From: Stomorhina lunata
Taxonomy: Eukaryota > Arthropoda > Insecta > Diptera > Rhiniidae
Length of the DNA stretch: 64,000 bases
Direction of reading: 5' to 3'
Assembly (NCBI GenBank): GCA_933228675.1
Contig: OW121744.1
Location: 93,146,885-93,210,884 of the forward strand
Both the position numbers and the translations under genes were made by a program. The notes below the pieces were generated by a model, which had not been told where the DNA came from, ran no database searches, and saw only the letters and a program-made list of their open reading frames with translations. Every line of letters begins with the position of its first letter. The stretch's first letter is position 1. Shown in pieces: positions 48,451-60,169 of this stretch.

Positions 48451-48577
48451 TATCTCAGCTTATAAATATTTTGACCAAGACCATCCAAACGGTATTTTTG
48501 GTTTTGTTCTACGATAACTCCTTCTGGTTGATTTTTTTAATCAAAATTTTTAAAATAACAGTTATTTTCGGTGCCTG

Positions 48578-48585
48578 CTAAAAAC
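48578..48585. repeat. Target-site duplication, right copy
   Basis: CTAAAAAC directly after the element end at 48577, identical to 38429-38436. Confidence 0.8.
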
Positions 48586-48884
48586 ACATAAAAATTTATG
48601 TGTAACATGTTTTCTCGCTTAAATATGCGGGATTTTGTTTGCATACAACATGCTGCACAGTGGGGGGCCAATGATGAAAAGCAAGAAGGAAATAACAATG
48701 TTTTTATTTGAATTAAGTTATAAGAATAATATGATGGCTTTGGATCTTAATTATTCTATGAAATGAATGAATTGAAAGAATCTGACTTATAGAAGGAATT
48801 TAAGGACCTATAGTGAAGGCAACGAATCGATGTATAATATCCATTTTCACATAAAAAATCATGAAACTTTCTTCTTTTTGTTGT
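48586..48884. other. Spacer, no gene seen
   Basis: AT-rich, no repeat or open frame that I recognise. Confidence 0.5.
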
Positions 48885-50255
48885 ATTCTTGATTTCCAGT
48901 GGAGCCTTGGGCCTCAGCCATCATTTTAACTCGAACACTATTGCGAGATGTTAGGTATACGTCATTCCATGAATAGTTTGCTGCTTGCAAATTCGCATCA
49001 AGTGACCTTCTCCACGTTTTAGCAGATGTACCAACATGACGGCCACCTTTCTTGTGGATCCCAACGAAGCGCTTGTCGAGTAGTGTTGATATTTGGCCTT
49101 CAAAGTGTGTCGCCTATCCACCATTGTTTCCGCTGACATTCCTCTATAAAAGTAGGAACTTGGTTTGCAGATTTTGCCTTATAAATACGCTATTCAATAT
49201 CCCTGTCGGCGCCAACTTTTGTATATACCAAACTACCAAGATAATTAAACTGGTTTGCGCCATATCCTCCAGACATAATCTTAAAAATATTGATTTCCAG
49301 CCCAGCTGCCCGAGATTCAACAGTGATAGCATTAGTAATTTCTTGAAGGTGACCTGATCTTTGGCTTAGAAGACAAACGTCATCAGCGTATTCCAAGCTC
49401 TCGAGTTGTTTAAAGGGTGCCCATTGGATACCGTGTCTATAATTCAGAGCCGTGAGCATTCTATTATCGATGACAAGGATAAAAGGTATAGGTGACAAGA
49501 TACATCTTTGCCTTACTCCAGTAGTGACATCGAGAGGATTTGACAATTTACCCTTGTGTAAGATATGACATTAAAAAACTACGTACATTGCCCGAATTAA
49601 GTTCAGAATTTTGGTAGGCATGTTACGATTTTCTAAAATTCTCCATAGATAGCTCCTATTGACACTGTCGAAGGTTTTTATAAAATCGATAAACTCTAGC
49701 GTGCGGAACTCATAACATTGCTCTAGTACTATTCTTACTTTGTTGTTTATTTCAACACAAGATCGATTCTCTCTGAACCCAAACTGATTTTCGCGAAGTG
49801 TAGCGGAAACTGCATCGGATGTTCTGTTCAAAATTACTCGACTTAGTTTATTGCTCGGTATTAGAATTCCCCTGTAGTTGTTACAGTCTTTAAATACGCC
49901 CTTTTTTTGATTTTGTCTAGTATACCCTCATTCCAGAAGGTTGGCAGAGCTTCTTCTTCCCATATTTTCTGCAGATATGGTTGGCGCAATCTTGCTGATA
50001 CTTCAACATCTCACAAAAGCATCTCCGCTAAAATATAGTCATTGGCCGAGGCCTTGTTGTATTTAAGGCTTTTAATGGAGGGCTTTCCTTTTTGCATTGT
50101 TGGTGGATTTTCTGAAATTCCTGGATTGTTAAAATCATCATCCGGAGTTAAAAGAAAAGTACATACACTACTACTCAAGATGGAACTGATAATACATTGT
50201 ATAAGGTCTTTATGTCGCAGCTGATTCAGCTTGGATTGCATGTTCATCTATCTAA
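48885..50255 (-). pseudogene. RTE1 non-LTR retrotransposon, reverse transcriptase and 3' end
   Basis: Minus-strand frames in order: 'KPSIKSLKYNKASANDYILAE' (50130-50050), 'LPTFWNEGILDKI', 'LRENQFGFRENRSC' and 'EFIDFIKTFDSVNRSYLWR' (frame 49571-49831), VTTGVRQRCILSPIPFILV and LEYADDVCLLSQ (frame 49190-49546), then a C-terminal region to 48951. This order and wording match the RTE clade (SR2/BovB type). YADD is intact, but the TGVRQGC motif reads RQRC. Several frameshifts and stops; the endonuclease is not present. The 3' end is at about 48885 with a CTTCTTCTTTTT-type tail (GAA-rich on the coding strand). The part left of 49988 is not in the tandem duplication, the rest is. Confidence 0.8.
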
Positions 50256-50409
50256 ATTTTCTTATTCTTCCGTGTAGAATTTTCATCATTTGCTTCTCGT
50301 CCTTTTGAATGATCCTTTACGTTGACTTTCTCTACTTTTGTTTGTCAGAAGTTTAATTCGATGTGTGACTATCTTCACTCAAACATTACGTACCCTCAAA
50401 TTAGCATGT

Positions 50410-50660
50410 CCCTAATTTAACCTGGGTGATGTAGGGGATGTTGGATACCAGGCAACGGTTCTGATTGGTCTTAACTTGACAGACTTATCTTGGCTATCCT
50501 TCATCTCAACTGTGGATACTGACCTCCTCGTGGCACAAGATAAGCGGATGGATTTCTGAAAAGTGCTGAAGTCACTAGAGATGTACCGTTTTCTCTGGAC
50601 CCTTTTTCTACCTAATATTTCTTCAATATAAACTTCCCTTTGCACCAGTTCTCATCTTAT
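50410..50660 (-). repeat. Repeat X-related 5' portion of RTE1
   Basis: The minus strand contains CACAGTTGAGATGAAGGAT and 'aagttaagaccaatcagaacc', shared with repeat X at 1739-2180 and 29212-29575. Its position upstream of the RTE1 RT on the same strand suggests repeat X is the 5' part of RTE1. Repeated at 53536-53786. Confidence 0.5.
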
Positions 50661-51239
50661 ACCGGGTAGCAAGTTACTAAAAATTATATATCTAGAAAAA
50701 AAACATACGCGGATCGCTCTAGAAAGCTTTTAATTCAAAGAAATATGTAGATGCCAAAGATAGCCCTCAACTAAACGTTAGGCAGAGACTAGACAGATTA
50801 GTGAAGAGACGATGTTTTACGCTTCTTCAAAAGTTACTCATAGCAACCTCTATCAGAAATTGTCTTGCCACGACGGACACATGTAGGGATACATCAGACA
50901 TTGGTAGTAACAGTTATGCGGGGAACGTTTTTTAAACTAAATGAAGACTTTCTCTGACAAAAGCCCGCTTATTACATTAAATAACATATTTTCGGTCGCA
51001 GTAGGAGCTCTTAGTTCGTCTGAAATTTGTAATGAAGTCCCACGTCTTGCTGAATTCTCTGTTCTCTGGTATATATTTTTCATCAAGCTTTGGGGGCTAG
51101 AATGTGGGAATTTTTTTTCTGCAAAATATCATCATATCTGTTTTCGATGGATAATTACGAAATCCACATTATCTTGTTGCAGCCAAGGTGAGAACACGTC
51201 TGAGTGTTCTGTGATGTCATAGGAGAGATCATCCGAACC

Positions 51240-51785
51240 ACCATCTAATGGAATTAGATCCCCCTTCACGACATATTAGGAAGGACCTTCGGTGCTATGA
51301 GAATGATATTAGACAGTATACTACCCAGCCACTCAATATCACCTCATATAAAGCAGCTCTGGAAGACATCCATAATAGCATGGTAACATCAACTATATCT
51401 AGTTACCAATTGAATGTTATACTTGGTGGCCGTTCCCCTACCTATTGCAGAGGAAGAGAGAAGTCTGCCGAGAACTACTAGGGTTTTACTGGCGCAACTA
51501 AGATCAGGTTATTGTAGTCGACTTAATTCATACTGATCCAGAATTAATCCTACAATACCCAACACCTGTCCAGCTTTTGGAGAAAGTCCACACACTACCC
51601 AGCACCTTTTTAATGCGCAGCAAACCCGACACTCCTAACTCCTGATTCCCTATGGACTAAACCTGTTGAAGCGGCGCGTCATTTGTGACTGGATTTAGAG
51701 GAGTCCCCTGATTTAGGAGAACAATAATGACATATTTTTTCATATTTTGATTACAGGTCACGCTGTTACAACAACAACAACACGT
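51240..51785 (+). pseudogene. LOA-like non-LTR element 3' end
   Basis: The frame at 51248-51481 has LDPPSRHIRKDLRCYENDI and 'YKAALEDIHNSMV', then 'YQLNVILGGRSPTYCRGREK'; after a stop the same frame continues with 'FTGATKIRLL', 'HLSSFWRKSTHYP' and SLWTKPVEAARHL. These match my memory of LOA-type ORF2 ends (IRRDLxxY..DI; RPPP....E; LRSGxxSxLNSYL; SLWxxPVExAxFLGL). It ends in TGTTACAACAACAACAACA at 51766-51784, a typical CAA tail. Stops make it non-functional. Repeated at 54366-54911. Confidence 0.6.
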
Positions 51786-51799
51786 GTGTGTGGCGGAAC

Positions 51800-53113
51800 A
51801 TGCAGACGGCAGCATAAAGATTATTTAACGTCATCAAGCTTAAATCCCATCAAATTGCTCGGAGAAAATATTCCTAGTTCCAACGACATCAGCGCTCTAT
51901 TGCAACATATTGCCAACTCCATGAAAACTGCTGCAAAAACTCTATTAGGGTTCTTAAAAACTCTGGGTATAACGAGAAACGCCGGGGAAACTCTGCGGTC
52001 AGTAGTGACTCGTCGAACTTTAGAAAGATATTAAGAGAGAAGGAGGAGAGAGAAACGCCTATTCCGAAGAAAAAAGAAAGAAATGGAAATACGTGCGTTC
52101 GAGGAATATAAAAGTCGTAATGAAGTGCGTAAATTGTATCAAAAAGTTAAACACCAAAACAGAAGGTTTTGGCAATTTTATCTTCTCCTATAGGAACGAC
52201 CATGGAAGTCTGGTGACAGATACAGAAAGCGTACTGAAACTATGGGAGGAGCACTTTTACAAATTTTTGGTATCAAATGATGAGGGAGTTATATGTATGT
52301 CCACCACCAAACCAAAATGACGTTAGAATTGCAATAACTCGAATAAAAAATAAAAAAGCTGCGGGTGCCAATGGTTTGCAAGCAGAGTTTTTGAGGCCGG
52401 AGGTGATGCGTTGATAAGTCGTATGTCCCAACTTATAGAAACTTTATGGTAAGAAGAACGCATGCCAGACAATGGGAATCTCAGTGTCCTTTGTCCAGGG
52501 CACAAAAAAGGGGATAAAACTGTGCAAATTATAGAGATAATAAGCCTTCTCTCAATTGCAAATAAGATTTTATCGACCTTACTGTGTGAAAGGCTTAAGC
52601 CCAAAATTAACGAAATAATTAGGACGTACCAATGTGGCTTTAGATCAACCCCTGACAAGATCTCTACTCTATGTTGAGTCTTTCACAATTCAGGTAAGGT
52701 GACAGTCTATCATGTGATCTCTTCAATATTGTGTTAGAGAAAATCTTGCGAGATGCAACAGTTAATACAACAGGTACAGTTTTCAATAGAACACATATGC
52801 TATTCGCGTTTGCCGATGACATTGATATTCTGGGACGCACTTTGCGCGAGGTAACTGCCGAATTTTCCAGTATAGAGAAAGAATCAAACAAAATGGATCT
52901 AGCTGTCAATGAATCAATAACAAAACTGATGGTTTCTACAGGCAGACAGGACACTGAAATTTTACCTATGTGTTCGGTGAGAACTATAGCTTCGAGGCTA
53001 TAAAAGATACCTTGGTACCGCTGTAAACATCAACAGCAATATAAGCTTTGAAATCAAACGTAGAACCATACTTGCCAAACAGCTAAGAAATAAAGTTCTC
53101 TCCGTAAGAACTA
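51800..53113 (+). pseudogene. RTE2 non-LTR retrotransposon, first copy, cut by the duplication joint
   Basis: Frames in order: 'SMKTAAKTLLGFLKTLG' (51747-52034), 'DHGSLVTDTESVLKLWEEHF' (52093-52320), 'VRIAITRIKNKKAAGANGLQ' just after, 'GHKKGDKTVQ' with 'YQCGFRSTPDKISTL' (52462-52677), and MLFAFADDIDILGRTLREV with 'SNKMDLAVNES' (52731-53003). This is the RT core of a second RTE-type family; the catalytic box is FADD. At least four stops or frameshifts. The copy stops at 53113 in the middle of the C-terminal domain because of the duplication joint. Confidence 0.8.
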
Positions 53114-56100
53114 AATCTTGCTGATACTTCAACATCTCACAAAAGCATCTCCGCTAAAATATAGTCATTGGCCGAGGCCTTGTTGTATTTAAGGCTTTTA
53201 ATGGAGGGCTTTCCTTTTTGCATTGTTGGTGGATTTTCTGAAATTCCTGGATTGTTAAAATCATCATCCGGAGTTAAAAGAAAAGTACATACACTACTAC
53301 TCAAGATGGAACTGATAATACATTGTATAAGGTCTTTATGTCGCAGCTGATTCAGCTTGGATTGCATGTTCATCTATCTAAATTTTCTTATTCTTCCGTG
53401 TAGAATTTTCATCATTTGCTTCTCGTCCTTTTGAATGATCCTTTACGTTGACTTTCTCTACTTTTGTTTGTCAGAAGTTTAATTCGATGTGTGACTATCT
53501 TCACTCAAACATTACGTACCCTCAAATTAGCATGTCCCTAATTTAACCTGGGTGATGTAGGGGATGTTGGATACCAGGCAACGGTTCTGATTGGTCTTAA
53601 CTTGACAGACTTATCTTGGCTATCCTTCATCTCAACTGTGGATACTGACCTCCTCGTGGCACAAGATAAGCGGATGGATTTCTGAAAAGTGCTGAAGTCA
53701 CTAGAGATGTACCGTTTTCTCTGGACCCTTTTTCTACCTAATATTTCTTCAATATAAACTTCCCTTTGCACCAGTTCTCATCTTATACCGGGTAGCAAGT
53801 TACTAAAAATTATATATCTAGAAAAAAAACATACGCGGATCGCTCTAGAAAGCTTTTAATTCAAAGAAATATGTAGATGCCAAAGATAGCCCTCAACTAA
53901 ACGTTAGGCAGAGACTAGACAGATTAGTGAAGAGACGATGTTTTACGCTTCTTCAAAAGTTACTCATAGCAACCTCTATCAGAAATTGTCTTGCCACGAC
54001 GGACACATGTAGGGATACATCAGACATTGGTAGTAACAGTTATGCGGGGAACGTTTTTTAAACTAAATGAAGACTTTCTCTGACAAAAGCCCGCTTATTA
54101 CATTAAATAACATATTTTCGGTCGCAGTAGGAGCTCTTAGTTCGTCTGAAATTTGTAATGAAGTCCCACGTCTTGCTGAATTCTCTGTTCTCTGGTATAT
54201 ATTTTTCATCAAGCTTTGGGGGCTAGAATGTGGGAATTTTTTTTCTGCAAAATATCATCATATCTGTTTTCGATGGATAATTACGAAATCCACATTATCT
54301 TGTTGCAGCCAAGGTGAGAACACGTCTGAGTGTTCTGTGATGTCATAGGAGAGATCATCCGAACCACCATCTAATGGAATTAGATCCCCCTTCACGACAT
54401 ATTAGGAAGGACCTTCGGTGCTATGAGAATGATATTAGACAGTATACTACCCAGCCACTCAATATCACCTCATATAAAGCAGCTCTGGAAGACATCCATA
54501 ATAGCATGGTAACATCAACTATATCTAGTTACCAATTGAATGTTATACTTGGTGGCCGTTCCCCTACCTATTGCAGAGGAAGAGAGAAGTCTGCCGAGAA
54601 CTACTAGGGTTTTACTGGCGCAACTAAGATCAGGTTATTGTAGTCGACTTAATTCATACTGATCCAGAATTAATCCTACAATACCCAACACCTGTCCAGC
54701 TTTTGGAGAAAGTCCACACACTACCCAGCACCTTTTTAATGCGCAGCAAACCCGACACTCCTAACTCCTGATTCCCTATGGACTAAACCTGTTGAAGCGG
54801 CGCGTCATTTGTGACTGGATTTAGAGGAGTCCCCTGATTTAGGAGAACAATAATGACATATTTTTTCATATTTTGATTACAGGTCACGCTGTTACAACAA
54901 CAACAACACGTGTGTGTGGCGGAACATGCAGACGGCAGCATAAAGATTATTTAACGTCATCAAGCTTAAATCCCATCAAATTGCTCGGAGAAAATATTCC
55001 TAGTTCCAACGACATCAGCGCTCTATTGCAACATATTGCCAACTCCATGAAAACTGCTGCAAAAACTCTATTAGGGTTCTTAAAAACTCTGGGTATAACG
55101 AGAAACGCCGGGGAAACTCTGCGGTCAGTAGTGACTCGTCGAACTTTAGAAAGATATTAAGAGAGAAGGAGGAGAGAGAAACGCCTATTCCGAAGAAAAA
55201 AGAAAGAAATGGAAATACGTGCGTTCGAGGAATATAAAAGTCGTAATGAAGTGCGTAAATTGTATCAAAAAGTTAAACACCAAAACAGAAGGTTTTGGCA
55301 ATTTTATCTTCTCCTATAGGAACGACCATGGAAGTCTGGTGACAGATACAGAAAGCGTACTGAAACTATGGGAGGAGCACTTTTACAAATTTTTGGTATC
55401 AAATGATGAGGGAGTTATATGTATGTCCACCACCAAACCAAAATGACGTTAGAATTGCAATAACTCGAATAAAAAATAAAAAAGCTGCGGGTGCCAATGG
55501 TTTGCAAGCAGAGTTTTTGAGGCCGGAGGTGATGCGTTGATAAGTCGTATGTCCCAACTTATAGAAACTTTATGGTAAGAAGAACGCATGCCAGACAATG
55601 GGAATCTCAGTGTCCTTTGTCCAGGGCACAAAAAAGGGGATAAAACTGTGCAAATTATAGAGATAATAAGCCTTCTCTCAATTGCAAATAAGATTTTATC
55701 GACCTTACTGTGTGAAAGGCTTAAGCCCAAAATTAACGAAATAATTAGGACGTACCAATGTGGCTTTAGATCAACCCCTGACAAGATCTCTACTCTATGT
55801 TGAGTCTTTCACAATTCAGGTAAGGTGACAGTCTATCATGTGATCTCTTCAATATTGTGTTAGAGAAAATCTTGCGAGATGCAACAGTTAATACAACAGG
55901 TACAGTTTTCAATAGAACACATATGCTATTCGCGTTTGCCGATGACATTGATATTCTGGGACGCACTTTGCGCGAGGTAACTGCCGAATTTTCCAGTATA
56001 GAGAAAGAATCAAACAAAATGGATCTAGCTGTCAATGAATCAATAACAAAACTGATGGTTTCTACAGGCAGACAGGACACTGAAATTTTACCTATGTGTT

Positions 56101-56239
56101 CGGTGAGAACTATAGCTTCGAGGCTATAAAAGATACCTTGGTACCGCTGTAAACATCAACAGCAATATAAGCTTTGAAATCAAACGTAGAACCATACTTG
56201 CCAAACAGCTAAGAAATAAAGTTCTCTCCGTAAGAACTA
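53114..56239. repeat. 3,126-bp tandem duplication, second copy
   Basis: Identical in all parts compared to 49988-53113. It contains again the RTE1 5' portion (minus, 53114-53786), the LOA-like end (54366-54911) and RTE2 (54926-56239). Left of 53114 RTE1 is missing, right of 56239 RTE2 continues, so the second copy is bounded by the duplication joint on its left side. Confidence 0.93.
54366..54911 (+). pseudogene. LOA-like non-LTR element 3' end, duplicated copy
   Basis: Second copy of 51240-51785, with the same stops and CAA tail. Confidence 0.6.
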
Positions 56240-56720
56240 AAATTCCACTCTATAAAACTCTTATACCACCCGTGTTTTTGTATGTTGATGAATCATGTTG
56301 CACAGGCAGATGAAGCAATCCTTGGAGTGGTTGAGAGTTAAATTCTACTACTAATTCTAATAATCTTTGGACCAGTCTGCGTCAACAATGAGTATGAACA
56401 TCGAATGAACCATGAGCTGTATGAGTTATACGCTGACACAAACATAGTGAAAAGCATCAAACAGCAGCGGCTGCGTTGGCTGGGATATGTTGTGCGAATG
56501 AATGAAAATACTCCAGCAAAAAAAAAAACGATCCGAGGTTACTCGTAGAAGACGGCGTCCAAAACTTCGATGGAAAGACCAAGTGGAAGAAAATCTTTCA
56601 AAACTTGGCGTACCAAATTAGAGAATATGCGCACAAGAGAGAATCGCATGAAATTCTAAAATATGCTCGACCTTTGACCTAAACAGGTTGTAACTATAGG
56701 TCATTTAAGTAAGTAATAAG
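54926..56720 (+). pseudogene. RTE2 non-LTR retrotransposon, second copy with 3' end
   Basis: As 51800-53113, but it continues past the duplicated segment into the C-terminal domain: 'KIPLYKTLIPPVFLYV' (56240-56290), 'RMNHELYELYADTN' and 'QQRLRWLGYVVRMNENTPAK' (56405-56520), the RTE-type 'LYKSLIRPVLLYGAETW' and 'RLRWLGHVVRM' blocks. The 3' end at about 56716 is ...GGTTGTAACTATAGGTC followed by ATTTAAGTAAGTAATAAG, a TAAG-type tail. An eight-A run at 56520 and several stops break the frame. Confidence 0.8.
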
Positions 56721-57810
56721 GCTTTTGCATACTCCGTTTCTACATAATTTGTTATATGGTTTCTACATAATTCGTTATATGCCTATCTAACACCAGATGT
56801 CGCTGCGTGTTTCCAAAATTTATTTATAACAAAATTTCTTCTTTAAAGTTACACTGTCTCTCCATATTTTTCACCCATTTTTCAGCTTAATTGTTTCTTT
56901 TTTATGTGAATACTGGAAAAACTATTACTAGTACATTTAAGTTTAGTTTATTTATATTAAACATATTTTTTGAGTGCTTACATTTTTTATACATCGCACA
57001 ATAAATGTAAATGTTGGGTTAAATTACAAAAATATGTTTTTGCTTTGTTAAATTTAGGTTATGGTTACATACCTTAAACAAAAGAAAAACAAACATTTAC
57101 CCAAATCCTTTCTCTCTAGAAAACATAAAATAGTTTTAAATACCTTAAAATCCCTCTTAAATTCAATTGAATTTAAAATTCTTTCTTTTATTTACTTTTA
57201 TATTCTAAAAGATTTCTATGTTGCCATATTAAAATAACTGTTAACGAAAAGTAAACATTAAAGAAAACAATATGGCACCTCTATTTTTCAATTGGTAAAT
57301 ATTATTGTTTTTGTATTTATACTTACAAGTTTTTTTCGGACTAGAAGTTTACACAAATACGTACATATGTTTGTGTTAATGCACAAACATATACATTTTT
57401 ATGTCTTTTATTTACATTTACTGTGTAAATGTTCTGTCAACTACTTGACAATTATCAGACAATTTTGTATGTTTTAGTTAAGTTCAATGTTTGCAAATAC
57501 AATGGGAGTGTTTGTTGGTTTCTCAAAGTGGTATTATCGGTTAAGGATACAGAAAAAAATACACAGAAAATTACAAACATACTCGAAAAATAAAATAAAT
57601 ATCAAGGGGTTACTACGTATATATGTATGTATGTAATTCGATTTGAAAGAAAAAAGTTTTTGAATCATAATTGGGTATTCAAACCCTTTCAAACTAAATA
57701 GAAATATTCTAATTGATTTGGAAATCTATACTATCTTAAGAATCCAAACCAAAGAAGGATATAAGGTAAACTTCTCGAGAGATACACCCTAGTTGGTTCA
57801 CAATCTTGTC
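56721..57810. other. AT-rich spacer with a 23-bp duplication
   Basis: Just right of RTE2, GTTTCTACATAATT[T/C]GTTATATG is present twice in tandem (56738-56783). The remainder is AT-rich with no gene; the frame at 57292-57477 is hydrophobic but has no supporting features. Confidence 0.5.
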
Positions 57811-57814
57811 TATA

Positions 57815-58972
57815 CTTCTTCTTCTGTTATCCTCAACGCCCAGTGGAGCATAAGGCCTCAACCATCCTTTTATATCCAAATCTATTGCGAGATGTTAGGC
57901 ATACGTCATTCCATGAATAGTTTGCTGCCTGCAACTCTGCATCAATTGACCTTCTCCACGTTCTAGCAGGTGCACCAACACGATGGCCACTTTTCACTGT
58001 CGAGTAATGTTGGTATTTGGCCTTCGAAGCCTATCCACCGCTTTTTTCGTTGACATACCTCTGCAGAAGCTGGGATTTGGTTTATCGCATTTTGTAGATC
58101 TTCATTTCTTTACGATACGGCCTCCATATATTAAGGATTTGCCGCAAGCATTAATTTGCAAATGTTTGTAGGCGCTTATTGATGGCATTTGTGCGCTTCC
58201 AAGTTTTGCAACCGTAATACAAGATGGACTTGATATTCGTGTTGTATGTATATGCGTAACATATTTGTAGTTGATATTTGCCAAGATTTCCAAATAGCTC
58301 AGAGAATGCCGAATGCAGATTTTGGCTTATTAATACACGATTCAATATCCTCGTCAGCGTTACCGTTTGTGGATACCAAACTTCCGAGAAAATTCGACAG
58401 ATTTGCACCATAGCCTCCAGACACAATCTTTGTCTTGGAAATATTGATTTCTAGCCCAGTTGCCTGAGATTCAACAGTGATAGCGTAGGTATTTTCTTTT
58501 TTTTCTTTTATTTAGGACCAGCACTCAGGGGATGACCCCTACTTATGCAATGCATTGTGTTGGAATTAGGAAAATAGGTTATGGGAGGGGGGATAGATGG
58601 AGTAGTGTTTATGGATATTTGATTTGAACTTCCCAATATTGCAACTGGCAGGGAAATTTTCTGCGGGAAGTAAATTCCACATACGAACTGTGTGGCTAAA
58701 GAACGAATTTTCTCTGTAGTGTGTTGTTCTGTCTACTGGCCAATCGACTACAAAGGGATGAGCTCTAACAGACAGACGTGTATTGCGTAAAAATATTCCA
58801 GTTTCAGGAACAAGTTCCCTTATTTCATTTTATTCCTTGAAGGTGACCTAAGCTTTGGCTCAGAAAATCATCATATTCCAAGTCAGCATATTCCAAGTCC
58901 TCGAGTTGCTTAAAGGATGTCCATTGCACACCGTGTCTACCATTCAAAGCCGTGAGCATTATGTTGTCGATA
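57815..58972 (-). pseudogene. RTE1 3' half, minus strand
   Basis: Frames encode 'SILYYGCKTWKRTNAINKR' (58151-58426), 'EVCQRKKRWIG', and 'SLLNLRQLG', matching the RTE1 copy at 48885-50255 and the family's C-terminal 'LYYGxETWxxT...KLRxF'. The 3' end has the plus-strand text CTTCTTCTGTTATCCTCAA at about 57818. The copy is interrupted at 58487-58840 by another element and meets an oppositely oriented RTE1 piece at 58972. Confidence 0.75.
58487..58840 (-). mobile_element. 5'-truncated non-LTR element nested in RTE1
   Basis: The minus strand encodes 'LSVRAHPFVVDWPVDRTT', 'ENSFFSHTVRMWNLLPAE', 'NIGKFKSNIHKH' and a short tail, the C-terminal end of jockey/CR1-type RTs (RTxxYxxSFFxxTxRxWNxLP). It ends in an A-rich tail (AAATAAAAGAAAAAAAAG on that strand). 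RTE1 continues on both sides: 'gcgtaggtatttTC' to the left and CTTGAAGGTGACC to the right, as in 49330-49352. Insertion occurred after RTE1 arrived. Confidence 0.7.
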
Positions 58973-59495
58973 GAATCTACGAGTATCTATGGAGAATTTT
59001 AGAAAATCGTAACATGCCAACAAAAATTCTGAACTTAATTCGGCCAATGTACCTGGATTTATAAGAGCTATTTGGAAATCTCGGCAAATAGCAACAACTA
59101 AGTTATGAATATATAACTCAAATGTCAAATCCATCTTGTATTACGGTTGCGAAGCTTGGAAATGCACAAATTCCATCTATAAGCGTCTAAAAACCTTTGC
59201 AAACAAATGCTTTCGGCAAATCCTAAATATATATTGTGACAGAATCGCATGAGAAATGAAGATCTAGTAAATGCTAAAGAGGTATGTCAACGGAAATGGC
59301 GATGGATAGGCCAAACACTTCAGAGTCAAATACCAACATTGCTCGACAAGCGCTTCGTTGGAACCCACAGGGAAGAGAGGAAATGAAGAAGGTCAATTGA
59401 TGCAGAGTATCCATGGTATAACGTATACCTAACATCTCACAATAGAGTTCAATATAAAAGGATGGTCAAGGATAACAAAAGAAAAAATAAAGCAA
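58973..59495 (+). pseudogene. RTE1 3' half, plus strand
   Basis: The frame reads YLWRILENRNMPTKILNLIR (59 codons into 58855-59064), jumps by deletion to the C-terminal region, then 'EVCQRKWRWIGQTLQ', and ends near 59490 with ...AAGGATAACAAAAG. It is head to head with the minus-strand copy at 57815-58972. Not functional. Confidence 0.7.
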
Positions 59496-60150
59496 AAAGT
59501 GAGATGTATAAGAGTCGTAATGAAATGGGTAAATTTTAATTATTTGGAAATTAATTATTCGAACTTTAAATTGAATTAATTGATAAAATTAGGATTTATC
59601 AGGCTTGAGTTCATTTTAAATTTTATCAAAAAGTTGAACACCAAAGGGATGGTTTTTTCAATTGCATCTGCTCCTGTAATTACGACTAATGAAACCTGGC
59701 GACAGATACAGAAAGCGTACTAAAACTATGGATGTAGCACATTAGTAAATGGTTAGTTTCAAACGAAAGCGACCAAGATGAAACGCCTGAACAAATTAAT
59801 GATGACGGCGTTATGAGTCTACCACCCAACCAAAATAAGGTTAGAATTGCAATAACTCGGTTGAAAAACCATATGGTTGTCAGACGGTTGGAGTCTCGAG
59901 TGCACAAGAAAGGAGACACAATCTTATGTGCCAATTATAGAGTTATAAGCATCCTTTCAATTGGGGTTTTGAGAGGAAGACTCTGCGAAAAATCTTTGGA
60001 CCAGTCTGCATCAACAATGAATATCGACTTAGTAAAACGCTACGTGTGACATGTGTGTAAATGGACGAAAATACTCCAACAAGAAAAGTATTTGAAAAAA
60101 GAATAGAACTTTCTAAACTTAGATGGTAGAGGAAAATCTTTCAACGCCTA
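59496..60150 (+). pseudogene. RTE2 fragment with internal deletion
   Basis: 'LATDTESVLKLWM', 'SNESDQDETPEQINDDGV' and 'VRIAITRLKNHMV' (59690-59885) match RTE2; then 'HKKGDTILCANYRVISILSI' is joined directly to the region around 'KSLDQSASTMNIDLVKRYV', so most of the RT palm is deleted. A segment at about 59533-59625 unlike other copies interrupts the N-terminal part. Confidence 0.65.
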
Positions 60151-60169
60151 TGAAATTGGAGAATAGTTA

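Larger units (their letters stand above)
38437..48577. mobile_element. hAT-like foldback element, split by two Helitron-like elements
   Basis: Left terminus CAGGGACCG, right terminus (reverse complement) CAGGCACCG, with a perfect 8-bp duplication CTAAAAAC outside both ends. Each end continues into a long inverted arm made of 39-bp tandem subrepeats (38460-38735 and 48165-48450), the architecture of foldback elements. Without the two insertions (38852-43559, 43572-47824) the element is about 1.18 kb and has no transposase frame, so it would depend on a transposase encoded elsewhere. 8-bp duplications and CAG termini are typical of the hAT superfamily; that assignment is structural, not by protein. 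Confidence 0.8.
49988..53113. repeat. 3,126-bp tandem duplication, first copy
   Basis: Every incidental and real frame in this interval recurs, identical, 3,126 bp downstream (for example 50011-50247 = 53137-53373; 52731-53003 = 55857-56129). It begins inside RTE1 (minus) and ends inside RTE2 (plus); the junction reads AAGAACTAAA|TCTTGCTGAT, with about two bases of microhomology. I saw no difference between the copies. Confidence 0.93.

Noticed and set aside
52323..52658. 111-codon minus-strand frame (and its duplicate at 55449-55784)
   Set aside because: Antisense to RTE2 reverse transcriptase.
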